A stretch of 61,205 bases of DNA from contig JAUYAK010000033.1 of the NCBI GenBank assembly GCA_030693515.1, forward strand, positions 1 to 61,205, given 5' to 3'. The DNA comes from Opitutaceae bacterium. Its GTDB lineage: Bacteria; Verrucomicrobiota; Verrucomicrobiia; Opitutales; Opitutaceae. Each line of letters starts with the position of its first letter. Position 1 is the stretch's first letter. A model generated the notes under the pieces. It was not told the origin of the DNA and ran no database searches. It saw nothing but the letters and a program-made list of their open reading frames with translations. Positions 33,441 through 41,598 of the stretch are shown here, in pieces. Made by a program: the position numbers and the translations under genes.

Positions 33441-36350
33441 TTAAAGTTGTGATGGCCTGCGCTCTGGCGCTGGGGCATTCCAGTTGATCGTGACGGGGCC
33501 CAGCAGACCGGAGGGGACGAGCGGGGATTTTGCCCCGTAGTGTTTCCAAGTGGTGAAGCTGTAGCGCTTCCGCTCGGAGAGGCGCGTGCGGTCGTAAAGC
33601 CAGGCGGGGAGTTGTTTGAGCCTTCCGTCGGTAAACTTGTTCGTGCCCTCGGGCTGATAAGTGAGATCGGTGGGCAGTGACTCGTCGCCAATCACGCGGT
33701 TGATCCAACGGTTGGCCACGCGGACCTCGAGGGTGTTGTCGCCGGCGCGCAGGTGGCGCGTGACCTCGGCGCGAAACGGCGGTTGCCAGAGCGTGCCGAT
33801 GAGCGCGCCGTTGAGCCGGATTTCGGCGAGATCGGCGACCGTGCCGAGGTCGAGTGTGGCGGTGGCGCCGGCGCGGAAATTGGCGGCAGAAATCGGGAAG
33901 GTGGTGTGATACGTGGCGGTTCCGGAGTAGAACTTGATGCCGGGGTTTTCGTGTTCCGTCCACGATGCGAGGATCGCGAAGGTCGCGTTGGGCGGGGCGC
34001 CGCGACCGTCGTGAAACGCGACGTGCCACGGCCCGGCAATCGGCAGAGTCGCAGCGACCGCGGTCTTCGGAGCGTCGGCGCTCGGTCCGGCCGCAGCGCG
34101 GCGGAAGACGACGAAGATCGAGCCGCGCGGTTCGAGGTGGAGCGGCACAGTGGTGCCGGCGGCGCCCGGCCGGAACGCGGAGGCGTCGGCGCAGGCGCCG
34201 GTGATCGCGTTCCAGAGCTCGGGCTGGCGGCCGGTGACGCGGAAGGTGAAGTCGCCAGCGACGTCGCGGTCCGAGTGGTTGAAGACGAAATAGATTTCGG
34301 CGCCGGGCGTGCGGCGGTGAATGAAGCGGAGTTCGCCTCCCGCCGGCGCGGCCGGCAGCATCACGTCGGGCGCCAAACCGATTTCACCGAGCGCAGCGGG
34401 CAGCGCGGCGCGCCGGACGAGCGGGCGGGGAGCTTCCCACAACTCGCGCACGAGCGCGGCGAATTCGTTGCGCGCCTCGTAGTCGCGCACGCCGGCGGGA
34501 ACCACGGGCGCGGCGCCGAAGATCGGTGCGCCGGCGCGGGCGAAATCGCGGAGGCGGCGCAGCGTCGCGAGATCGGCGGCCCAGTTTTCCGGGAGCATCA
34601 GCACACGATAGGCAGGACCGGTCGGGAGCGTGAGCGCGCCGTCGCGCCACGTCATTGCGCCGAGGTGGTGCGGGTAGACGATGTCGAAATCGTAGCCGGC
34701 CGGCGTAGTCACCATGCCGGCGGGGAAAGCGTAGCCGTGGTCCTCGGTGTGGAGGAACGCGATGTCGGCGACGGTGCGGCCTTGTTGCAGGAGAAATTGC
34801 CCGCGCGCCACGTAGTCGATCCAGGCGCCGGCAAGGGGCCACCACGTGTTGAGACGGCCGAAGTGCGTGCCGTAGCGGCCGAGTGCGAAGCCGGGACCGT
34901 CGTCGGTGGGTTGGTGCACGTAATGGTGGAGGATGAAGCGGTTGATGCCGGCCGTCCACGCGTAGTCGCCCGGATCCTTGAGCGTGGCGGGAGTCGCGAG
35001 CCAACGGCCGTCTTCGGGCTTGGCGGTAAACGCCTCGGCGCCGACAAGCGGGCGTCCGAGGACATTGGCGACGGACGCGACGAGCTTGATCCGCGAAAGA
35101 CGCGGCGCGGTGTCGGGCATCCAGAATTCGTTCATCGGCACATCGACAAACTCGTTCGCCGAAACCGGATTCAGCGGCCCGCCCTGCGCCTCGGCGTAGA
35201 GCACGAGGCCGTGCTCTCGGGCGCGGCGTTGCATCGTGCCGAAATAGTTTTTCGCGATGAGCTCCTCGACCGCACCGCGGAAATCGCGGAGCGCGGCCTC
35301 GGTGAACGACGGGCTCTCCACCACACGGCCCGTGAGCACGGGCAGCAGTGGCACGAAGTCGTAGCCCTTCAATGCGAGAAACTGCGCGGGGAAGGTGTCG
35401 GTCCAGGTTTGCGGGCCGCCCTCGAAGCTGTCGAAGAGCAGTCCCTTGAGCGTGCGGCCCACCCGCGGGCCGGCCTCGCGCAGGATACGGCCGAGCGCCT
35501 GATCGAAGTAGAACGAGACGGCGCCGGCGTCCATCTTGTCGATCTCGAGGCCGTGGCCCTCAGGCACGGCGGGATGGTTCGTCGAACTCGTCGAGGTAAA
35601 TCCGAAACGTAAGATCGTCCACTCGCCGGCGGGGAGCGTGGCGCGCAAGGTGCCGGTGGCGGCATCGAAGTCGGCCGTGAGGTCGATCAGCTGGGCGCGG
35701 GGAATGCAGCCCGTGGCATCCGGGTCGAGCGGCGCAGCGTTGAGCGTCTTCTCCTTGAGCTTGGTCTTGAATTCCCAGTCGGGAGTGCGGCGGGTGGATT
35801 CGGCCGGAACCGCCAGCACGACGATATCGCGAAAAAAATTCTCCATCTTCGCCGTGGGCGGAGTGCGGAACTTCAACGGGTCGATCTTCGGCCGGGGCAC
35901 GGCGAGCGTGACCGCGCCGCCGCCGGTCGCCGGGGTTTCGCTCCACACGAGTTTCTTCATTGAGCGCTCGGGGGTCACCCACGGACCGCCGCTGGCGGAC
36001 CAGCCGGGCGTGTTCATGAGATGAAACTCCAGGCCGAGTTGGTCCGCTGTGGCGATCGCGTGCTGCACGTGCTCATGCCATTGGTCGGTGCCGTAGCGGA
36101 CGGGACCGGGCGGCAGGTAGATGCTCGCGTCGAACATCTGCACGCCCGCGATCCCGACGCGCTTCATATCGGCAAGATCGGCCTCGATGCCGCGCTTGGT
36201 CACGTTGCCATTGATCCAATGCCACCAAACGAGCGGGCGGGCGATCGGAGGTGGTGCGGCGAAACCGGCGTCGAGCGCATCGGCACCCGTGGCGCGGGCG
36301 ACGAGCAAAAGCATGAACAACGCAAGGGCGGGGCGACGGGGCGGGCGCAT
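33441..36350 (-). CDS. GH106-type glycoside hydrolase (alpha-L-rhamnosidase-like)
   Basis: A 969-residue secreted enzyme with a signal peptide (MRPPRRPALALFMLLLVARA). The N-terminal region reads PLVWWHWINGNVTKRGIEAD and VGIAGVQMFDAS, then FHLMNTPGWSASGGPWVTPE, all characteristic of GH106 and GH106-like proteins. Later come DSFEGGPQTWTD and a C-terminal beta-sandwich domain with LDLGTVADLAEIRLNG and DNTLEVRVANRWINR, typical of the terminal jelly-roll domains in these enzymes. Expected to release rhamnose from plant or algal polysaccharides. It lies between the decayed GH95 gene and the TonB receptor gene. Confidence 0.88.
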   Translation of the reverse strand: MRPPRRPALALFMLLLVARATGADALDAGFAAPPPIARPLVWWHWINGNVTKRGIEADLADMKRVGIAGVQMFDASIYLPPGPVRYGTDQWHEHVQHAIATADQLGLEFHLMNTPGWSASGGPWVTPERSMKKLVWSETPATGGGAVTLAVPRPKIDPLKFRTPPTAKMENFFRDIVVLAVPAESTRRTPDWEFKTKLKEKTLNAAPLDPDATGCIPRAQLIDLTADFDAATGTLRATLPAGEWTILRFGFTSTSSTNHPAVPEGHGLEIDKMDAGAVSFYFDQALGRILREAGPRVGRTLKGLLFDSFEGGPQTWTDTFPAQFLALKGYDFVPLLPVLTGRVVESPSFTEAALRDFRGAVEELIAKNYFGTMQRRAREHGLVLYAEAQGGPLNPVSANEFVDVPMNEFWMPDTAPRLSRIKLVASVANVLGRPLVGAEAFTAKPEDGRWLATPATLKDPGDYAWTAGINRFILHHYVHQPTDDGPGFALGRYGTHFGRLNTWWPLAGAWIDYVARGQFLLQQGRTVADIAFLHTEDHGYAFPAGMVTTPAGYDFDIVYPHHLGAMTWRDGALTLPTGPAYRVLMLPENWAADLATLRRLRDFARAGAPIFGAAPVVPAGVRDYEARNEFAALVRELWEAPRPLVRRAALPAALGEIGLAPDVMLPAAPAGGELRFIHRRTPGAEIYFVFNHSDRDVAGDFTFRVTGRQPELWNAITGACADASAFRPGAAGTTVPLHLEPRGSIFVVFRRAAAGPSADAPKTAVAATLPIAGPWHVAFHDGRGAPPNATFAILASWTEHENPGIKFYSGTATYHTTFPISAANFRAGATATLDLGTVADLAEIRLNGALIGTLWQPPFRAEVTRHLRAGDNTLEVRVANRWINRVIGDESLPTDLTYQPEGTNKFTDGRLKQLPAWLYDRTRLSERKRYSFTTWKHYGAKSPLVPSGLLGPVTINWNAPAPERRPSQL

Positions 36351-36408
36351 GGGCGGTGATGTTTACGGTGTGGGACGCGGCGAAGACTACGGGGCACTGC
36401 GCCGCCGA

Positions 36409-37095
36409 CTATCTCGGCGCGAAGGCGCGGAATCGCAGCGGTGAAACTGCGGGTGCGGTCGCTCGGGTAGGCGCCGGCGCAGAGGAGGGTGACGGGAGCG
36501 TCGTGGTCGTCGAAGACGAACTGGGGACGCTCGACAGCGTTGAGCTTTCTGCGCGTGCCGTGGGTCCACGCGATCTCGGGAGTGGTGACGAAGACGTGCC
36601 GGGCTTGAACGTCGTGCGCGCCACCGCGGTATCGAGGTTGAGCTCAGGGCGGTAGTCCCGGACGTGCGCGATGTCGGTGGCGAATTCCAGGCGCAGGTCG
36701 CCGAGCGGCTGAGAGCTGCCGTAGTCAAGACGCGGCACGGTGGTCAGGTGCTTTTTGGCGGGAGCTTCGGCCTCGGCGTGTTTCCCGGCGAAGAGCAACT
36801 CGCGCAGCCGGGGAAGATTCTGCCGCACCTCGGGTTTCTCGACGTAGGCCGTGCGACCGGACCACACGCTGCCTTCGTTCAGATGGAGCAACTCGCTGTC
36901 CGGGCCGCCATGCACGAGCGGGCCGATGCGACCGTTGCCCACGGGCGACGCCTCGTGCCAGGTGCGCGCGGGTTCGCGATACCAGAGCGCGGAGGAATCC
37001 GGCGCCGCGGATTGCGCCGGCGCCAACTGAGCCGCGGTCGCCTCGTCGAGCAGGGCGGACCTCCCACGAATCCGAAGAGAGAAACGTGTTCTCAT
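36409..37095 (-). pseudogene. Chimeric glycoside-hydrolase remnant (GH95 N-terminus joined to another GH C-terminus)
   Basis: The frame from ATG 37095 gives about 130 residues of a GH95 (alpha-L-fucosidase/galactosidase) N-terminal domain: TWHEASPVGNGRIGPLVHGG, LHLNEGSVWSGR, PLGDLRLEF. A normal GH95 enzyme is near 750-800 residues. After TTFKPG the frame turns into Ser/Pro/Thr noise. In another frame, the same DNA reads EIAWTHGTRRKLNAVERPQF, then VFDDHDAPVTLLCAGAY, which looks like the C-terminus of an unrelated GH43/GH117-like protein. So most of two genes appears lost, with the ends joined. The ATG overlaps the stop of the upstream gene (37092-37095), which shows it was once in the operon. 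Its signal peptide is also poor. Confidence 0.65.
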
Positions 37096-39977
37096 TCTAG
37101 GAGCAGTCGTCCGACGGGAGATTTTTCCACCGGCGCGGCGCCCGACTTAACCTCGAACCAGAACTCCAACGGAGCCGACCCCGTGACGGGGAGCGTGAAA
37201 TCAAACGGGAAGGAGCTGTCGGTGAGCGTGCGGACTTCCCCGTCGCCCTGGCGGAAGCTCACCGTGCAGGTCGTCACGGTGCGCTCGAAGTCCGGCAGGA
37301 AAACGTAGGCGCTCGTCAGCTCGTCCGCGCCGAGGGAGAGCACGACGCCCCGCGCCCCGCGCCAGCCGAGGTCGCACACGCTTTCCGCCGGGAGCCGCGC
37401 GGCGCGGCCGAGAATTCGATCGTGAAACTCCACGCGCGGCGTCACGCCCTCGACGATTAAGGCCGTGATGCCTTCGGCGGCCACGTCGACCGCCACGCGG
37501 CCATCCGCTGGCAGCGGCAGCTCGCGGACGCGGCGGTTGTTTTCCCAGACGACGACTTTCGCGCCCGCGCCCGGGGGCCGCGCGAGGCGGTCACGGGATA
37601 GGGCGACGGTGGATTTCACCGCGGCCTTCGATTGGTTCGTCAGCGCGATCACTAATGTGGAGGAGCCGCGGGCAGTGATGAAGTTCAACTCCGGGTGATC
37701 GACCGTCACCACGCCGCGCGGCATCCACAGGTGGAGGCCGCTCGTGTCGTAGACACGGCCCGGGCGGTCGCCGAATACGCGCTGCTGCAGGTAGCCATAG
37801 CCTTCCGCGTAGCGCCCCGGAAAATCGATCTGCCCGCGGGACTTCGCGAACGCGTCCGCCACGAGGTAGTCGAGCAGCAGCGCGATGTGCGGCCAGATGT
37901 GATTATAGTGGATCGAGGTCGTGGAGTTGAGCTCGTCCTTGCCGCGGCGCGCGAAGCCGGGCTTCTCGTAGGCGGTGTTGCGGGCCGTGTTGATGTGGTA
38001 GCCCGGGAAGCTCGTGTAGCGCCCGACGATCGCGGAGCGCGCGATGTCGTGGAGGAACGCGTCGTTCGTCAGCGCGGCGAGGCGCAGCATCCACGGCGCG
38101 TAGCACGCGAGGAAGATCCCGCGCGCGCCCTTGCTCGTCGGCGCTGATTCGCTCGTGAGCCCGATCTCGGAGGTGCGCCAGGCGGGGACGGTCTCGGGCT
38201 CGGCCTTGATGCGCGGGAAGCGGGGGCCGCTGCGGTAGGCGGGCGCGAGGCCGTCCTCATGCACGCGCACGTCGCCGTCCGGAATCCGCGGCGCGAGCCA
38301 CACGAACTGCGCGTAGTCCCGCGCGCCGCGGTGGGCCGCGTCGAGGAAGCGCGCCTCGCGCGTCTCCTCGTAGAGTTCGAACAGCTCGATCCACTGCGGC
38401 GTGAAGGCGGTCCAGAAAAACAGCCCGCGCGAATCGGGATCGGCGTAGTCGGCGGGGCGCACGGCGACGCGGCGCGCCAAGTAGGCATCGGCGTCCTTCA
38501 CCGCGTGATCGAGCCAGCGGCGCTCGCCGGTGGCGCGGTAGAGAGCGAGCGCATTAGACCAGTTGTCGCCGCGGATTTTGCCCTCGAGGTTCAGCACCCG
38601 GTCTTTCCCGAAGAGTCCCTCGGCCGCGGTGCGGAAGAACGGCGTGCGCCCGCCCGACATCGCGTAGAGGTTTGCATACTCGGTCAGCGGCGCGCCGAGG
38701 CCGCCGAGCCGCGACGACGCCGACTGGCCCTTCACCTTGGGATCCGTCGTGAAGAGGAACCGCTCGCGCGACACGAAGAACTCCATCAACGGCCGCGCGA
38801 GCTTCGTGTAGATGTCCGCGCGGTCGGTGACGAGCGCGAGGCCGAGCGGGTGGAGCGCGGACACGTTTTTCACCGCGCCCGGCACGTCGGTGTCGTAGGC
38901 GAAGCCGCGCAGGTCGGGGTTGAACTTTGCGTAGTCGCTCAGGCCGAACTCGAGCATCGCGTCGAACGCGGCGTTGAGCGAGCCGAGGGCGTTGTGCCGC
39001 ACGTCGGCGAAGCCGTAGAGCGAGCGGGCCGTGCGCTCGTAGGTGGCGGAGAGATTGGCCTTCGCCACGACGAGCCGCATCGTGAACTCGCGCGTCTCGC
39101 CCGCCTTCATCCGCGAGCCGGCGCCGCCTAACAGCGGCGCGAACAGCATCGGCTGCGCGAGCCCGCGGGCGTTGCGCAGCGCGACGCCGAAACGCGAGTT
39201 GGCGAGGTTGGGGAGCGGCTGGAACGGATACTCCGCGGAATCGGCGAGCACGCCGGTCGTCACGCCGCCGCGAGCGACCAAAGTCGTCGGCAGGGGGCAG
39301 CGATACGCGGCCTCGAGGAACGCCTCGTGCGGGAAGCGACGCTCGTTGTAGATGAGCGGCTGCCAGAACTCGTCGGCCTCGGCGGACGCGCATTCCGGCG
39401 CGCCGGTGTAGCCGAACGAATACCAGCCGTCCTCCTTCGCCGTTGCCCGCAGCCGCAGGCGCGGCGCCGTGCCGTCGGCCGGCAGATCGAGCTCGGCCTG
39501 CACGGTGGCGGTGGCGTCGACGGGAAACGTCCACACGATCTTGCCGCCGTCGATGCGGGCGTCGTTCGCCCGCAGCGTGGTCAGTTGTCCCGCCGTGAAA
39601 AGATTGGCGGTGCGGCCCACGCCGTAACCGCGGTCGGCCGTGGAGTCGAAGCCGTCCGCGGGGTCGGCGGTTTTGCGGTCCCACGTGAGCACGTTGTAGA
39701 TCGAGCCGGTGTCGTTCAGCTTCATCTCCGGCACGGGAAACTGGCCCCAGCGCATCTCGAGCTTCGGATCCTCGCGCGCGGCGAGCACGGTGACCACGGG
39801 CGCGAATCGCGCGACCGCACCGTCGCTTATGGACACGACGACTTCGCCCGACGGCGCGAGCGTAAGACGGCCGGCCGCTCCCTTGAGTGAAGGCTCGGCG
39901 GCGGTGACGCCTACGGCGAAGCCGAAGGCCGGCAGGGCGAGGAGGACGCGGATGTTCAACTTCGGGCGGAGTTGCAT
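37092..39977 (-). CDS. Large secreted protein with (alpha/alpha)-toroid-like domain, family not recognised
   Basis: A 961-residue secreted protein; signal peptide cleaves near VTAAE at 28. Residues about 30-330 are beta-rich, with LRLRATAKEDGWYSFGYTGA. Residues about 330-740 are helical, with repeated aromatic/acidic patterns (FFWTAFTPQWIELFELYEET, DAAHRGARDYAQFVW, SIHYNHIWPHIALLLDYLV), as in (alpha/alpha)n-toroid glycosidases and lyases. Residues about 780-960 are beta-sandwich-like. That order (beta, toroid, beta) is common in glycan-active enzymes, and the neighbours are glycoside hydrolases, so a glycosidase or polysaccharide lyase is likely. I cannot assign a numbered family or catalytic residues. 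It is 22 bp downstream of the anti-sigma factor gene. Confidence 0.7.
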   Translation of the reverse strand: MQLRPKLNIRVLLALPAFGFAVGVTAAEPSLKGAAGRLTLAPSGEVVVSISDGAVARFAPVVTVLAAREDPKLEMRWGQFPVPEMKLNDTGSIYNVLTWDRKTADPADGFDSTADRGYGVGRTANLFTAGQLTTLRANDARIDGGKIVWTFPVDATATVQAELDLPADGTAPRLRLRATAKEDGWYSFGYTGAPECASAEADEFWQPLIYNERRFPHEAFLEAAYRCPLPTTLVARGGVTTGVLADSAEYPFQPLPNLANSRFGVALRNARGLAQPMLFAPLLGGAGSRMKAGETREFTMRLVVAKANLSATYERTARSLYGFADVRHNALGSLNAAFDAMLEFGLSDYAKFNPDLRGFAYDTDVPGAVKNVSALHPLGLALVTDRADIYTKLARPLMEFFVSRERFLFTTDPKVKGQSASSRLGGLGAPLTEYANLYAMSGGRTPFFRTAAEGLFGKDRVLNLEGKIRGDNWSNALALYRATGERRWLDHAVKDADAYLARRVAVRPADYADPDSRGLFFWTAFTPQWIELFELYEETREARFLDAAHRGARDYAQFVWLAPRIPDGDVRVHEDGLAPAYRSGPRFPRIKAEPETVPAWRTSEIGLTSESAPTSKGARGIFLACYAPWMLRLAALTNDAFLHDIARSAIVGRYTSFPGYHINTARNTAYEKPGFARRGKDELNSTTSIHYNHIWPHIALLLDYLVADAFAKSRGQIDFPGRYAEGYGYLQQRVFGDRPGRVYDTSGLHLWMPRGVVTVDHPELNFITARGSSTLVIALTNQSKAAVKSTVALSRDRLARPPGAGAKVVVWENNRRVRELPLPADGRVAVDVAAEGITALIVEGVTPRVEFHDRILGRAARLPAESVCDLGWRGARGVVLSLGADELTSAYVFLPDFERTVTTCTVSFRQGDGEVRTLTDSSFPFDFTLPVTGSAPLEFWFEVKSGAAPVEKSPVGRLLLE

Positions 39978-39999
39978 GCTTGGGCGATTAGCTTGCCGC

Positions 40000-40974
40000 T
40001 CACGGCACCGGAATCTCGGACCGCTGCGCGAGGACGAGCTGCAGCTTGTCCACGAAGTGCCCGCCGAAACTATCCCGGCGCAGGCCAGGCGACTTCGTGT
40101 CGTTCGACATCCCGATGCGGAGCATCAGGTAGTCCGTGCCGGGTGGCAGCCGGAGTTCATTGCTCACCTTTTGCCACGTGCCCGGGTCTCGATCCATCAC
40201 CACCTTGGTGCTGCGGGAATAGGCGAGCGACTCCGTCGAGAGCACGTTCTCCGCCTTGATGTTTTCGTTGCCGACCAAGGCCGCATCGAGGGCAAAGATC
40301 GTCAGCGTGGCGCTGAAAGTTTCGCCCGCGGGAAACGGCTGCGCGTTGAAGACCGCCGTCAACTGCACCACCGCTTCGCCGCCCTCCAGGTCGCGCCGAT
40401 AGGGCCGGACATCAACCAGACGGAAAACATCACAGCTGTGGCTCGTCGGGATGTCCCTCCCTTCGAAATCGCCGCGCAAGAACCGCAGCATCTTTGTCCC
40501 GCTTTCCGGTTTCAACTGTGGCTGCGCGCCGGCCAGCTCCGAGTAGTCGCCGCCCCAGTGCCCTGGTTCGACCGGCACGCCCGTCACCCGCGGCGCGAGG
40601 CTGGTCTCAAAACCCTCCTGCAACAGCGTGATCACTTTTCCCAGCGATGGACCGACGATCGCCCAGGCCACCGAGGCGCAGCACAACCCGAGCACCAGGC
40701 CGACGGCGGCGGCCGCGAGCGGACGCCCCGCGAGCCAGCGTTGGCGGGCGGGATGAACCCGGGCGGCGGCGAGGCTCGAGTCGGCCGCAGGGCCCACCCA
40801 GAGACTCTCGTCCGCGGCGAGGCAGGAATGGGTGTCCGCGAGCCGCAGATACAGTTCGCGCGCCGCCTCGTCGTCGCGGAGGCGGGCGTTGAGCCGCGCG
40901 ATCTGGTCGTCGGTGGCGGTGCCGTCCAGGCACGCGTGAATCAGTTCACTGAGCTCGTGGTGGCCGGTGGTCAT
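40000..40974 (-). CDS. Membrane anti-sigma factor with extracytoplasmic jelly-roll-like domain
   Basis: A 324-residue protein. Residues 1-55 form the cytoplasmic sigma-binding helices (ELSELIHACLDGTATDDQIA, LNARLRDDEAARELYLRLAD), as in anti-sigma factors of planctomycetes and verrucomicrobia. One membrane helix is at about 84-105. The outer part (about 125-324) is beta-rich and acidic/aromatic: HWGGDYSELAG, DPGTWQKVSNELRLPPGTDY, LMLRIGMSNDT. It looks like a carbohydrate-binding-module-like jelly roll. It follows the ECF sigma gene by three bases and precedes the glycan-active genes, so it probably holds the sigma factor until a glycan signal arrives. Confidence 0.8.
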   Translation of the reverse strand: MTTGHHELSELIHACLDGTATDDQIARLNARLRDDEAARELYLRLADTHSCLAADESLWVGPAADSSLAAARVHPARQRWLAGRPLAAAAVGLVLGLCCASVAWAIVGPSLGKVITLLQEGFETSLAPRVTGVPVEPGHWGGDYSELAGAQPQLKPESGTKMLRFLRGDFEGRDIPTSHSCDVFRLVDVRPYRRDLEGGEAVVQLTAVFNAQPFPAGETFSATLTIFALDAALVGNENIKAENVLSTESLAYSRSTKVVMDRDPGTWQKVSNELRLPPGTDYLMLRIGMSNDTKSPGLRRDSFGGHFVDKLQLVLAQRSEIPVP

Positions 40975-40977
40975 GGG

Positions 40978-41523
40978 TTAGCGCGCCGTCTGGAGTTTCC
41001 GCTCGATGCACCCGTGCAACGCCTGGCGGATCCGTTGCAGGGTCTTGTAGATCGCCTCCGGGCCGCGGCCGAGCCGCGCAGCCAGATCGGGGATGCTCTC
41101 CTCGTCGAAATAGTAGCCGCGCACGAGCTGCCGCTGATCATCGGGCAGGCGGCCGAGGCAGTCCCGCAGATGTTCGCGGCGGAGGTCCAGCTGGCCGGCC
41201 GTCTCCACGCGCCGCTCGCCGAGCATCGCCGCCACGTCCTCCTCCAGCAGACGGCGCCGGCGCGACTCCCGGCGCAGATGTGACCGCGCCTCGTTCAGCG
41301 CGAAGCGGCACGCCCACGGGACGAAAGGCCGGGCCGGATCATATTTCCCGATCGCCTGCCAGAGCGCGACGGCGGTCTCCTGGACCACGTCGCGTGCATC
41401 GGCGACATTCGGCACCAGCGCCATGACGTAGCGCAGCAGCTCCCGCTCGGCCCCGAGGAAGAGCCGCATGAATTGCTCGTGCGAAAGGGACGGGGGTGCG
41501 TCGTTGGAAGCATCGGGTTTCAT
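40978..41523 (-). CDS. ECF-type RNA polymerase sigma factor
   Basis: A 181-residue sigma-70 factor of the extracytoplasmic-function class. Region 2 (about 16-85) has FLGAERELLRYVMALVPNVA and DARDVVQETAVALWQ. Region 4 (about 115-175) has LGRLPDDQRQLVRGYYFDEE and the helix-turn-helix SIPDLAARLGRGPEAIYKTL. The type is the one common in Rhodopirellula/Verrucomicrobium-like bacteria. Paired with the membrane anti-sigma factor three bases downstream. It is the first gene of the glycan block, so it likely drives the genes after it. 75 bp separate it from the gamma-glutamyltransferase gene upstream. Confidence 0.93.
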   Translation of the reverse strand: MKPDASNDAPPSLSHEQFMRLFLGAERELLRYVMALVPNVADARDVVQETAVALWQAIGKYDPARPFVPWACRFALNEARSHLRRESRRRRLLEEDVAAMLGERRVETAGQLDLRREHLRDCLGRLPDDQRQLVRGYYFDEESIPDLAARLGRGPEAIYKTLQRIRQALHGCIERKLQTAR

Positions 41524-41598
41524 GCATCTCTCCTCTGCCGGTGGGCGGCGGATTTGGACAAAAATCTTGTCGGGCCACGCGTCCGGCGCAGCGCTCGC

